Assembly (NCBI GenBank): GCA_031002005.1
Contig: CM061920.1
Coordinates: 107,009,447-107,073,446, forward strand
DNA from: Vandiemenella viatica
Lineage: Eukaryota; Arthropoda; Insecta; Orthoptera; Morabidae
Length of the DNA stretch: 64,000 nt
Direction of reading: 5' to 3'
The position numbers and the translations under genes were made by a program. Below are positions 22,456 to 33,692 of the stretch, in pieces (the stretch's first letter is position 1; every line of letters starts with the position of its first letter). The notes beneath the pieces were generated by a model, which saw nothing but the letters and a program-made list of their open reading frames with translations, was not told where the DNA came from and did no database searches.

Positions 22456-24031
22456 TACATTACAAAGGAAATAAGAAAGCTGAAAAAACATAAAGGGGCT
22501 GGTGTAGATAATATTACTACAGATATCTTAAAGATAGCTGGAGTGACATTGTACCTTATCTTGAAATATTATTTAAACTGAGTATGGATACTTGCTGCTT
22601 ACCACAGGACTGGAAAAGTACGATAGTAGTGCTGGTACACAAAGGAGGGGTGAGAAATAGAGTCAAAAATTAGGGGCCAATCAGTTTGACATCAGTGGTA
22701 GGTAAATTAATGTAAAGATTGATATGCAACCACATCAGAAATATATGTGAGGAATTGATAGTGTAGCACTAGAACTGTCAAAGGCGTTTGACAGAGTGAG
22801 CCATAAATAGTAGTTTATAGGGTAAGAACTATTGAAGTGGATGAGAAAGTGATTTTCTGGGTAGAAGAATTTTTAAAAAGTAGAAAACAAAGTTAGGGTA
22901 GAAAATGCAGTATCAAAAGAAGTGGAAGTTTAAATGGAAGTCCAATAGTAGTGTATTGAGTTCATTGCTATTCATTATTCTAATGGATAATTGTGTTGAT
23001 TAAGAGCCAGGTTATTAGATACCTACACAAATAAAAAACTAAAGGTTGATTATGATTATACGGTGGTAAAAGTATTGCTTGTTGAAGACATGAAATGTAA
23101 ATATCTTGGCATTACATTTGATAATACCGAGCGTGGTGGTGTAACGGATAGCGTTCTGGCCTCGCATTCGGGAGGACGGCGGTTCGAATCCCCGTCCGGG
23201 CATCCAGATTTGGGTTTTCCATGGTTTCCCCAAATCACTCCAGGTGAATGCCGGGATGCTTCCTTCAAAAGGCCATGGCCGAATTCCTTCCCATTCCTTG
23301 CCCCCATCCTTTCCCGTCTCTAAAGACCACGTTGTTAAAAAGGGACGTTAAACTGTTACAAAAAAAAAAAAAAAAAAAAAGATAACAAGCTTAACTGGGT
23401 GGCACACATTGGTCAGGTAGTAGGAAAAGATTTCAAAATTCTGCACTTGTTGGAGAGTGATGAGGGGCTCTACAAGAGAAGTAAAGGAATTGGTTTACAA
23501 AACTTTGGTCAGACCATTGCTTGAATATGGTAGTGTAGTATGGGACCCAAATTTTGAGTATCAAATACAGGAATTAGAGAGGGTATTAAAAAGGGCTGCT
23601 AGATTTGTTTCTGGAAATTACCACAGAATGAAATTAGCTACAGATATGATAAAGGAGCTGGAATGGGATTCATTGCAAGACAGGAGGAGGATGAGGAGGG
23701 TAATGGGAGTGTACAAGGCATATATTGGTGATGAGTCATGGAAAGATAATGGTGTAAGAACTAAACATAATGCATGGAAGGGAAAAGATGACCATGACAA
23801 CAAGCTGGCACTCGATTTCAGACACAAGGGTGTAGGAAGATTCTCTTTTTTGGGTAAGGGTGTCAGGGATTGGAATAAGTTACCAAGAGAAATGATGAAT
23901 AATTTACCAAAAGCTTTAAAAAAATTAACGTTAAAATTTGTCGATGGCAAATGTAGGTGTGGGCAGGGAAGGGGGACTATGGGTGGTAGGGAAATTGACA
24001 CCAGAACCTGCACTCCATTGCAATTTAAATG
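22456..24031 (+). mobile_element. LINE (jockey/CR1-like), 5'-truncated, SINE inside
   Basis: The plus strand starts in the reverse-transcriptase domain (KEIRKLKKHKGAGVD, LPQDWKSTIVVLVHKGG, ISLTSVVGKLM) with stops and shifts, and continues through the RT thumb and C-terminal part. At 23125 a SINE interrupts the LINE; the LINE resumes at 23381. The 3' end carries the words GGGAAATTG ... CTCCATTGCAATTTAAAT also found at the ends of the other copies. The best-preserved stretch is 23457-24032. Confidence 0.85.
23125..23380 (+). mobile_element. tRNA-derived SINE, copy 2, with poly-A
   Basis: This is the best copy of the SINE. It has a tRNA-like head with A box (TGGTGGTGTAACGG), intact B box GGTTCGAATCC (23183-23193), a unique body and an A20 tail (23361-23380). 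It sits in LINE sequence at a GATAA that is duplicated (23120-23124 and 23381-23385). The longer body (GCCCCCATCCTTTCCC) suggests a slightly different subfamily from the 17046 copy. Confidence 0.9.
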
Positions 24032-24032
24032 A
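23457..24032 (+). pseudogene. LINE reverse-transcriptase C-terminal region
   Basis: An open frame of about 190 codons contains YKTLVRPLLEYGSVVWDP, IQELERVLKRAARFVSGNY, IKELEWDSLQDRRRMRRVM and GVRDWNKLPREMMNNLP. This is the region after the catalytic FADD box in jockey/CR1-like non-LTR elements. It ends at the stop in 24030-24032. The catalytic region upstream (22456-23120) is broken by stops, so this copy cannot retrotranspose. Confidence 0.85.
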
Positions 24033-24219
24033 ATATTACTGTAAATATTAGACTAAAATGGCAGTCTTCTCAATAGCTTAATATAACAAAATTAATAATC
24101 TTGATATAGTGATTATATAAATTAGGGTAAACATATTTAAAAATTAATAAATAAATATATAGCTCCTTTCATAAAAATCAACACTTTCAAAAATAAACTT
24201 GTTATTGCATCATAGTAAA

Positions 24220-24330
24220 AATTGGTTGAGGGCGAAAGTGTGTTGGAGGAGGAAGGGAGAAGGATGGGTGTGTAGGGAGATTGCCACCAGAGCATTCACT
24301 CCATCGCAATTTATCAATTAATAATTATTA
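24220..24330 (+). repeat. LINE 3' end fragment
   Basis: Short stretch with GGATGGGTGTGTAGGGAGATT, GCCACCAGAGCATTCACTCC and ATCGCAATTT, the terminal signature of the same LINE family. It is only the last ~110 bp, typical of extreme 5' truncation. Confidence 0.65.
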
Positions 24331-24519
24331 ATGATGATGATAATGTTTTCACAAATATGTTGTGAGAAAGACAATTATGACAATCTTCAAGAATTTGAAC
24401 CTTGGGCTTGTAGAAGAGGCAAAAATAACCCATGATAGTAGAGGGTAACAGCATTCATCAAATGATTCTTATAGGATCTATTTAAAAGAACACACTGCTA
24501 AACAATTCCCTTTGTTGTC
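24331..24519. other. Spacer, nothing recognised
   Basis: Short AT-rich stretch with no coding similarity. Confidence 0.4.
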
Positions 24520-25440
24520 CATATCACAAAATCATATCTTCAATTCCAGTCACTACCAGCTGTGCCTGCATTTGCGCTTAATATCTTTTGTACATCACTT
24601 TTCCATTTGGGGACACAGAAAGGCACAATGATGGTTTGTCAAATCACACACTGTATGGGCATTTAAGCTCAACTATGGTCTTTCCATCCTCAGCAATGCT
24701 ATCTGGAATAGCACCAAAGTAATCCCACTCCTTACTTTGGAAGAGTCCACATGATTACACCTGTTGGAAAAGTAAATAGCATTTTTTTTAAATTCAGAAG
24801 ATGACTAGGCCTATATCTATTCACACCACAAAAATATAGCACAAAATAACAGTTTGGCTCAGTGGCTGAGACTGTAATAACAAAATCAAAATAAAGGCAA
24901 AAAAATCACACCATTACCTTCAACCCCATGAGTTCTCATAAGATCTGGCAACTTTTTTTCTTAAATCCCCATTTTAGAGATGGATCAGTTTTTAGGCTCT
25001 TTTTGGTTTAGTTGTCTCCTGGCTGGACCTTCACAGAAATTACCTGTTGCAACAAGTTTACAATGTTTCTAAAATGAGTACATAAAAGTTAGATCAACAA
25101 TTATGTAAGTAAGAAATCTGTTAAAATATTTATTATTATGTCAGTTCATACTTAGTACACTACCTGCTTCCACAGTTCTCAATATTTAATAGACCATTGA
25201 TCCTGTTATCATTTTTGTCTGGGCTGAATTCCATTCAACACTGTCGGCTTGGTCCCTTTCCAGTGTAGTTTGATGGTCCAGAATCACTGCAGGAGGAGTT
25301 ATGCCATGAAAGGGCAAGTAATGGGCTTCGTGGCTCCATGGCAAGCAACATACCTTTGAACACTTCTTCTCAAACCACTTTGATTGGCCTTTGATTTCAA
25401 ACAGCCTACTTGCCTTCAAGATGTAGGCTTTCCCCACCAC
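24520..25440 (-). pseudogene. YqaJ-type exonuclease/recombinase remnant
   Basis: The minus strand encodes QADSVEWNSAQTKMITGS (about 25208-25261), matching the QS..W...R..RITAS opening of YqaJ-like nucleases. At 24520-24750 it encodes KEWDYFGAIPDSIAEDGKT, then IVELKCPYS and AQMQAQLVVTGIEDMIL, matching the core where the acidic D...E-x-K catalytic triad lies. Between the two blocks (24760-25190) are stretches bounded by AG/GT that could be introns. Stops follow CPYS and interrupt the last block. YqaJ proteins in arthropods often travel with mobile elements or viruses; no such partner is visible here. Assignment is by motif order only. Confidence 0.55.
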
Positions 25441-26215
25441 TACAAATTAAAGTCAAACTTACATAATGCACATTTAGGCAAATTACAGTAATTAATACTA
25501 CAAGCTCAATTTGACAAGCTCTTACCTATGGCTGGCTAATCTTGGAAACAAGCTCCCTGGATTCCCCACACAAATGATAATGTTATAAGTTGTAGCTTAC
25601 TGCAGCAACATGTTTAGATGTTACAGACCAACCAGGTCTAGCTGGACATGGATGGTACATAGCCTGATAAATTTCTCTGAATTCTCTACTGAGCACCATT
25701 TTCACCCTATAATCCATATTCTTTGTAGTTGCAGCCGCACACAAAGCTTCAATGAAGATAATCTCATTCGGCACACATCTCATTAAACTCATCTTCGGGA
25801 AATTAGTACACTGCCTCCGGAAGCACTACCTCAAATTGAAATGTTTTATTGAGCTTTGGGAGTTGTTCTCTCCTCTGTAACCTGTAAATGCAACGCAAAA
25901 CTTAAAAAAAAAACAGGAATAAAAGACTTTGGCCTAAAATCAGACATTTATAGATTTTTAAAAATGATTTCAAGCGGTTCAAGAAGCGAGTAGAGAAAAA
26001 CCGACAAGAGGGCTAAGCCATATTTCAAGGGAGTCTAGCCATATTTCAAACAAATTTCTACATTTTACATACGTTTAACGGCTTCACATATAGCATTTTA
26101 TGAAATATTACGTGCTCCGTCTTGAAGGAGTAACTCTTTCAGCGTTAAATTCTTATGAACGCACCCCATCACACACAAAAACAAATAGAGACAATGAAAA
26201 CAAACACATAATGTA
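25441..26215. other. Spacer, no recognised gene
   Basis: A minus-strand open frame at 25583-25792 (reading MSLMRCVPNEIIFIEALCAA) could be a further exon of the YqaJ-like gene, but I see no supporting motif. The rest is AT-rich with no recognisable feature. Confidence 0.35.
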
Positions 26216-26790
26216 ATGGCGCTGCATCTCAATACCAAAGGAGTTATACGTATCGTCATTGCTACGTCACTTCCGCGAGGCGAGGGAGTGGGAGGATTCT
26301 CGCACGGCATGGGTGTACCCACAGACGCTTCACTAATAGTTAACAAAATTTTCAATTCAGGTGTCACGGTCACCATGAAACGCGCTTCGCTGTTAACTTC
26401 TTTCTTTAGTCGTAATTTTCAGAAGTAGAAATAATTCATATACATATTTTCAATGAAGGAAGTCTCGTTTTATAATAACTCCGTTTTAATAACAACGATT
26501 CCTAAAGCTAAACCAACACCCGTCATACAATCTACATGGGTTGTTGTTTAAGACTTAATTTCCGAAAAATTGCGGGTTCATGAATTGGTAATCTGATTTC
26601 ACGAAGCGACGTCTACTTTTCAAGAAGTTTTGAGTTCATCTGTCTGTTGATAATGACCAGTGAGAGGTAACAGGAAATGCAAAGCACATATATTTAATGT
26701 TCTCCATGGAATTTTCATCATTCATTTAACTTTCTTAAATGGTAAATAATTGTATTAAGTTATTGCTTTCTTGGTATAAATCAGCCCCGT
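26216..26790 (-). repeat. Solo copy of the LTR-like repeat (A and C segments)
   Basis: Segment A' runs from 26790 down to 26378 and segment C from 26322 down to about 26216, both minus strand and close together, without segment B. C carries GCGTCTGTGGGTACACCC, TACGTCACTTCC and GACGATACG words as at 16028-16130. This compact form is the best guide to the true repeat, about 575 bp, and looks like a solo LTR. Confidence 0.65.
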
Positions 26791-27365
26791 TATAATAGCC
26801 ATTGAAATTTGTAGATGCATCGTATGGTTGTCCCCTTGAACCCATAATATTCCTAATAAACTCATCTTTAGCTTCTCAGTTTGCTGTTATTAATTGCATG
26901 GTTAGGTGTTTTAATCATTCCCTAAGGCTTTGCTGTCTCTTAACTGGGTTGTGTTCTCACTAGTCTCTTTAAACTCCTTACCTCCCTACAGTAATATGTA
27001 GCTTCTATATTTCTCTTTATTCTTGTTTTGGAATAAATATTTCCTCAACATTTTTTACATTATCCACAAAAAAGTAATTGAACACCTGTCATTTGTTGCA
27101 GGCTGGTTTAAAACCAGCTGACACAGAGATAGCTCGATGTACAGAGGTATCAGACTTCAACAAAGGCGTTTTTGTGGGATGGAATTTCAGTGGGCCCTCT
27201 AGCCGGGCGATTGTAATGAAAATTAACAGGCCGAAATTAACAATTGCATTCGTCCTGCGTAAGAGGAAGATTGATGTCTGTTGTGTGAATGTTGCATGTT
27301 CTGGACGACAAGTAATGTTGAGCGTCATAAGTCACGGAACACCTGAAATTCAAAATTGTTAAAAA
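26791..27365. other. Spacer, no gene recognised
   Basis: No recognised coding region. An open frame at 27078-27362 shows no family motif. Confidence 0.4.
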
Positions 27366-27659
27366 TAGGGAACAATCCAGGCTACCATCCAACAAGAGTT
27401 TCATGCAGCAACATGAGTATAAGATTTCTCTTACAACAACTCTTGAATCATTTAGAACTTACTATAAGCAGAATGGTCTCAAGCCAAACACAAAAAAAAC
27501 GAAGTCTGCGCATTACAATTGTGCCTTAAATGCGCTAAGCGAAAGCTCAATATAACCTGGAATGGATCGACTCTGCTGCACAATGTAAACTCAAAATACC
27601 TCGGCATACCGCTTGACAGAATGTAACATAGCAGCTCATTAAAAATAAGTAAAATTATA

Positions 27660-28110
27660 TATTTAGACTGGTAAAGGGAGTAATATTGGTAAATTAAAAG
27701 TTTAAAGAAATTTATAAAAAAGAATTGCAAGTCTAATAAATATTGTTTGCTCCAAGATGTTTAAAAAGATATGATCTCTGAAAAAAAAATAAGTTGAGGA
27801 ATTGTTGGTAGAGCTGGCGAATAATACGGATTGATCTAACAAAACATTAAATTTGGAAATACTGTAATAAGAGTTGTATAATGAGAAATTACGCACATCA
27901 TGTTAGCGGAGAGAAAATTGATTAGATCTTAAATATAAACGAACCTGAAAATCTTTGTATCAAACTTTATTCTAAAATTATTATAGACACTGTCAAAGGT
28001 TGTTGGTATTGTAGGATTTTAGGCAGAGCAAACTAAATTAAATAAACTGCAAAAGATTAAACTCAAACTCTGTCTACAAAATATATTTCTTTTGATACCA
28101 ACCAACATAT
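27660..28110. repeat. Dispersed unclassified repeat, copy 1
   Basis: Shares the ordered words AATATTGTTTGC, GATATG(A/C)TCTCTGAAAAAA, AGGAATTGTTG, CGAACCTGAAAATCTT and GTCTACAAA.TATATTT with 43760-44100. Both copies sit inside other retroelements (a LINE here, a Penelope-like element there). No coding capacity or clear termini. Confidence 0.6.
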
Positions 28111-28814
28111 ATAATGTGACAAGAGGTTTCACTTTTAAACGCCATTGCCGCTACATCAAGATGAAAGTATCATCACGCAACAATATTTAAAGCAGATTGA
28201 CCGGATCTAGCAGGGGATCTAACCTAAGCGTCATCCGCAGTTTTTTTTTATTTTTCTTTAGCATTATGCTACTTATAACATATGTGTTATAATAATTCCT
28301 AAATTGATTATTTTTTTGTGTGTGTATTAATCTTTTCATTATAAATCATCTGTAAGGAAAAACAGAGATGTAAATGTTAAATTCTAAACAGCCTTCCACA
28401 GACGGTAGTGTTTATAATAATGTCGTAAATATATAATAATATCGTTGGATTCAATAATAATATAGAATCTCTGTGTGCATAGTTATTAGATCAGCTGTGA
28501 AGTTGGCTTTGTAAATTAATTTTGAAGAAATATACCAAGGCATTTAATAATAGCAAAGTGCTGTTATTTTATTTTAAAGAAATTTGGAAGAGAAGGGCCT
28601 TAATTATATATAAAATGGGGCTGACCTCCCATGATGCAAATTAGGCATTAAAAAAAATATTGGTCGGAACGCCGAGAAGGGTGTTACATAATCCGCAGCA
28701 GAATATGCATGTCATGTGTGGCAAAAATCAAGTAATGCTAAGACAGTAGATATTGCACTCCACAGAACACTCCAGCTGATCACAGGTTGCCTCAGATCAT
28801 CGCCTGTCGGATAA

Positions 28815-29249
28815 GTGGAGATATTAGCTGGCATCGCTCCTGGAGACATATGCCGGGAAGTTGTCACTAGCGCGGCAAGGCTTAGAGTGAACGAAGACGT
28901 CCGACACGATCTACATGGCTATACACCAGCGCCATCGAAACTAAAGTCCCGATCAAGCTTCCTGCTGACTTCAAAGCAGCTAAATGATGCACCAATCAAT
29001 GGAAGAATATTGGCTTGGGAGAATAGAGTGAAACATGATATGGAGTGGATCAAGCTAAAAGAGGGTCTACCACCTTGGTCTGAACAACCATGGCCCATAT
29101 GGAAGTCACTAAATAGACTTCGAGTTGGCGATGGCAATTCCAAAGATCCCCTTCCTTCATCGGAATACCTGGGAAAACAGCTAGATACGACATGTTCGTG
29201 CGGGGATAGAGTATGGTACATCTGTTGTCTTGGCTACAAATCGGAATGA
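28815..29249 (+). pseudogene. LINE protein C-terminal region
   Basis: An open frame with LAGIAPGDICREV, HDLHGYTPAPSKLKSRSSFL, PWSEQPWPIWKSLNRLRVG and TCSCGD words. These match the C-terminal domain of arthropod non-LTR elements in which the RT is followed by a tail with a CxC word and a trailing cysteine/histidine cluster. The last cysteine/histidine pair seems lost after CSCGD. The codons just upstream, from about 28670, belong to the same protein but are separated by a stop at 28812-28814. Confidence 0.7.
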
Positions 29250-29334
29250 ATGCACCCCAATTTGAGCTGCAATCAGCTACTGACAAAACCATCATATTGG
29301 CGGAAAAACTACCTCATATTTGATGCGGTCATCG

Positions 29335-30640
29335 AAGAAGAAGAGACTGAACTATTGAGCACAGAGGCGAAACGTGATGGATATTTTTGAAGAACAGCAG
29401 CACCTAAGTGCCACATTACGACAAGCAATAAAGCTTGTGGCTCGAGTGACGTTTGTACCATCATGAAAATTGGTTCTATAGAGTGATGAATAGGGTTTTA
29501 CATCGTTCCTGTCCAATAGATGTGTATGGGTGTGGTGACTACCCAAGGAACGGCTTCTGTCAGAGTGTATACTGGTAGTGCCTGCTAAGAAAATAGGAAG
29601 GGGCTTGAATAATTCTAGTTTGCATTCATTTAATTTGTATGTGGTGACTGTGTAATTTAGAATATTTCTGTAAAACCCCTTGTTTAACTAAGGAATTTAT
29701 TGAGTAAATTTCGCACGTGAACTTAAAAACTTATCTACAATCCTCTATTTATATTTGTTAATGAGTTTGACATTGTATCGTAACCAGACGCCGTAATGTT
29801 TCGTATTTATGGCTCAATTAGGCGCCTTGTAGTACCTTCAGTGCATTCTGGACGAAAACCATTATGTTTCTATTTCTTCAAAATTAATGAATTTGCAAAG
29901 CTAAGTGATACATTATTTTAGTTTGTCAAATGATTTAGAGACATGTTCAACAGGAAATTTCTTCGAGGTTTTACATGTTGCCAAATTTGAGAAATTTCAG
30001 ACTTTGTGTCCCATAAAATTTTTGAAGCTTAAACTCGTTTTTAGATATAAGAAATCACTATGCGCTTCAGTATAATATGATCCAAATTACATTTACTCAA
30101 ACCGTACGCATACTTTCTACTATTGCGCACAATGCGCACCACTTATATACTATTGTCATTATCATGGTGCAGTAATTGGAAAACTGAATTGCGGCACCTA
30201 AAATTCACATTTGCGTTGTTTGGACGGTAACTAGTAAAACGTTTAGTATCAATATAGTGCTCGTTCAGTAGAGTTAATAAATTTTTTACGTGACTGATGC
30301 AGTTTCATTCAAGGTTTCGTAAAAATCAAGTTCGCAGTGTGTATGTGTGTGTGTGTTTTTTTTTGTTTTTTTTTTTGTTTTGTTTTTTTGTTTTTTTTTA
30401 AATTTGTGATGGGCTGTAAAATTTTACTGTCAGTGAAAAAAATTTGTTCCACCGTGATAGGAATCGTCTGTACCAACAACATAACACTTAATATTTTGAA
30501 AAGCTTCGATCGCCTCTTGGAGAGATGCAGGACCTAAAATACTATATGCAAGCGAACTGACGTTTGTTCTTCCAAGTATCAATTTGACTTTTTGATTCCA
30601 TAATCCAGTGAATTGGAGGTTGTATTTGACCTAGTGGTAT
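29335..30640. other. Spacer, no gene recognised
   Basis: No recognised gene. A TG run and T/G-rich low-complexity tract lies at 30337-30402. Confidence 0.5.
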
Positions 30641-30643
30641 GTT

Positions 30644-30964
30644 TCAATGATGTCTGCAGCTATCACTTTTTATTCTGAGTCTCATTTGATTGTGTTTAAA
30701 AAAATTCAGGGATGTGGTTAAACTGGCACTTCTTTCTTTTTTCTTGCATTCATTACATTTCTGGCGTTTCTCTAACATTTTATCACCATGAGGTGCGTTA
30801 AACTTTTTTTGGCATAAAGTGCAATATGCTTTATATTTACCGGTACTACCGATTCTATTTGGGGCGGGTTCGATTAAGGAATTGATTTTTATCCAAACAT
30901 GATGGAAAACAACTAATTTTACAATGTTTCTCTTTCTTTCTGTGAGTACTCGTAAAAGCATCAT
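30644..30964 (-). pseudogene. Possible BED-like zinc-finger fragment
   Basis: The minus-strand frame contains APNRIGSTGKYKAYCTLCQK followed by KFNAPHGDK and a run of lysines with CNEC. The AYCTLC...F...HG word resembles the start of BED-type fingers in hAT transposases and related proteins, but the distal histidines are not clear. It is short and isolated. It is probably a transposon relic, and could be chance. Confidence 0.35.
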
Positions 30965-31114
30965 TTTTATTATTTTATCTCTTTGTTATTTATGTACCAG
31001 CCACTGTTTCATTAGGCAACTTTTAGAATAATTTTTCTTCCGAGGAGCATACAAATTGATCTTCAATCCTCTGCTTCAATTGTTTAACATTATTAAATTA
31101 CTTGGGTGTCCGAA

Positions 31115-32445
31115 TTTCTCGTCTTACTGCTTACCAGAGGACTGAAAAAGTGCTGCAGTATTGCCAGTACATAAAGGAGGGTCGAGAAATAAAGTCGAAA
31201 ATTATAGGTCACCAATGGTAGGTAAATTAATGGAGATACTGATATGCAGCCACATCAGAAATATATGTGGTGATCGTAAGTCCTTTTCAAATCAGCAACA
31301 TTGCTTTAGGCAAGGAAATTCATGGGAATCTCAGTGGGTGGGATATATGCAATATATTTCGGATGAAATGGTCAAGGGAGGCCACATTGATAGTGTAACA
31401 CTAGATCTTTCAAAGGCTTTTGACAGAGTGAGCCATAAAATTGTAGTTTAAAACTAATGGAGTGGATGAGAAAGTGATTTGCTGGGTAGAAGAATTTTTA
31501 AAAGGTAGAAAACAGAAAGTTATGGTAGGAAATGCAGTATCAAAAGAAGCGGAAGTAAAAAATGGATGTGCCACAAGGTAGGGAATTGGAACCAATGTTA
31601 TTCATTATTCTAATGAATAATTTTGTTGATTGTTTACTATCAGAAATTAGATTGTTTGCAGTTGACAATTGGTTTGGTAAACATGGGATGAAGATAAATG
31701 CAAAGAAGAATCGGCTTATTAGATACACCAATAAAAAAACTAAAATTGATTATGATTATAAGGTTGGGAAAGAATTGCTTGTTGTAGACTTGAAATGTAA
31801 ATATCTTGGCATTACAATTAATAAGCAGTTTAACTGGGTAGTACACATTGAACAGGTAGTAGGAAAAGGTTTCAAAATTCTGCGCTTGTTGGAGAGAGTG
31901 ATAAGAGAATGTACGAGAGAAGTAAAGAAATTGGGTTACAAAACCTTGATCAGACCATTGCTTGAATATGGTGGTCTAAAATGGGACCCATATTTTGAGT
32001 ATCAAAATACACGAGTTGGAGAGGGTGCAAAAAGGACTACTAGATTTGTTTCCGGAAATTACCGCAGAACGCAATCAGTAACAGATAAGTTAAAAGAGAT
32101 GCAATGTTATAATTGGAAGACAGGAGGAAGATGAAGAGGGTCATGGGATTGTACAAGGTTACGAGTCATGGAAAGATATTGGTATAAGAATTAAAAGGAA
32201 TGCATGGAAGGGAAATGATAACCATGACCACAAGCTGGCACTCGAAGAAAATTCTCTTTTATTGGTAAGGGTGTCAGGGATTTGAATTAGTTATCAAGAG
32301 AAATGATTAATAATTTACCATAAACGCTGAAAGAATTTAAAGTTAAAATTTGTAGGGGGCAAATGTAGGTAGGAGCAGGAAAGGGGGAGGATGGGTGTGT
32401 AGGGAAATTGCCACCGGTGCATGCGCTCCATTGCAATTTTAATTA
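31115..32445 (+). mobile_element. LINE (same family as 22456), 5'-truncated
   Basis: Encodes, with shifts and stops, LPEDWKSAAVLPVHKGGSRN-like, VTLDLSKAFDRVSHKIVV, MDVPQGRELEPMLFIILMNN and, at the catalytic site, LFAVDN in place of FADD, so the active site is dead. It continues with YKTLIRPLLEYGGLKWDP and ends with the family tail GGGAAATTGCCACC ... CTCCATTGCAATTTT near 32440. The middle of the RT is deleted relative to family consensus. Confidence 0.85.
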
Positions 32446-33579
32446 AATAATTTTCATACAATTCTGGAAAAAAAATATTATTCCAACAAGAACACTCATC
32501 TGTGCATATAAAATTGACATACAATAGAAACAGTTTCACACTCGCTTTCCTTTTGCCGCCTATCCATTACATTAAAATTACTCAAACCAATATCCCTGAT
32601 TCCAAAAAATTTCATAATCTATCCAAACTAGAATTACAAATACACGCACGCCCATACGTATTACTAAAGCAAAGAAAATTAAACTTAAATTCCTAAGTGT
32701 GAGGTAAAATCTTAAAAGCACATGAACAGAGTTAGTACGTGGGCAGGCATTTATTGTATAAATAGTTCTAGCACCTACTGAGAAGAGTTTATATCTCCTC
32801 CTTTGAACAAGTAAAACCGCACCACATACGAATCACTAATGAATTTAACTTTGAACGGACCAGCAAGTAATGAATGAGTGGTAGCAAACAAGAGCAAGAT
32901 CTTCAACGATGCGCATACGCGGCAAGGTAAAACGGGAAATCTCGGGCGCAAATGGGATACGATGTCTCTCATCGTGTGATACCTAATTTCATTTTTAGCG
33001 ATGGATGATAGATTTTTATAATTTGGTTAAAAAATCGGACATTTTGCCTCCCGAACAAGGGTAAACGGGGACTCCTTCCCAGGCCAACGAATTTATCGGG
33101 ACACAGAGACACACATGGCAACGCAATCAGAAAAAAAACGTGTCGTGGAACACGTTCCTTGCTTAGTTGTGACTTCTGAAATATTCTGCTGAGACCAGGC
33201 ACTTTTAGTGAACAAAATGAGCGTTTATGTCCTTACGTAAAATATTGATTTTATTATAATAAGAACGTCTTAGTCAACATCAATGCAATGTTAATTTGAG
33301 GCATTTGAAATGATGGGGATTATTTAATTGAAAATTTGCATTCCATTGTTAAGTTTTGTTAGGTACTTTGGAAATTGTGTATTGTAATGTCTTTGTTAAA
33401 GACTTTACGCTTCTGCTTCTGTCAGTGGGAGTGGGATGTGTAGCGAAGGGATAGGAATCAAATGCTTGTATTTAAGATGGTGTAGATACAGGCTGTTGAC
33501 TAATAAAGTTGTTGTTTATGTGTAACTTGACTGTCTAGATTGATTTTATATATCTTTTGCTAATAACTAAGCTTCCAAA
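32446..33579 (+). other. Region upstream of aph-1
   Basis: No coding region. The promoter and 5' UTR of aph-1 must lie here or within it, probably in 33180-33579. No TATA box at a convincing distance was seen. The context CCAAAATGA around the start codon at 33580 is a good insect start context. A CpG-richer patch lies at 33050-33180. Confidence 0.4.
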
Positions 33580-33692
33580 ATGACGGTTATGGAATTTTTT
33601 GGATGTGCTTGTTTGGCGTTTGGTCCACCACTTGCAATGTTCACGTTCACAATAGCTAAGGATCCAATTAGGATCATTATTTTAATTGCAAG
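33580..33692 (+). CDS. aph-1: aph-1 coding exon 1
   Basis: 113 bases from the ATG to AAG, followed by the donor GTGTGT. Encodes residues 1-37 plus two bases and includes the first membrane segment (LAFGPPLAMFTFTIA). Intron 1 is 150 bp and ends CTTTCCAG. Confidence 0.93.

Larger units (their letters stand above)
27370..29330 (+). mobile_element. Second LINE type, interrupted
   Basis: The left part (about 27428-27627) encodes YYKQNGLKPNTKKTKSAHY, then after a one-base shift KRKLNITWNGSTLLH and NSKYLGIPLDRM, the region just after the RT catalytic box. The right part (about 28655-29215) encodes SAAEYACHVWQKSSNAKTVDI, LHRTLQLITGCLR and a long C-terminal stretch. The middle (27630-28620) is unrelated sequence containing a dispersed repeat. 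I infer an insertion into the LINE. Confidence 0.75.

Noticed and set aside
23126..23200. tRNA gene
   Set aside because: A and B boxes are present, but there is no cloverleaf with a proper acceptor stem. The sequence runs on into a SINE body with poly-A and target duplication.
30337..30537. Hydrophobic open frame beginning with repeated Met-Cys/Val
   Set aside because: It is translated from a TG/T-rich tract and has no family similarity.
33050..33200. Coding exon upstream of aph-1 on the minus strand
   Set aside because: The open frame at 32969-33202 shows no motif or splice logic; the sequence looks like non-coding or old transposon sequence.
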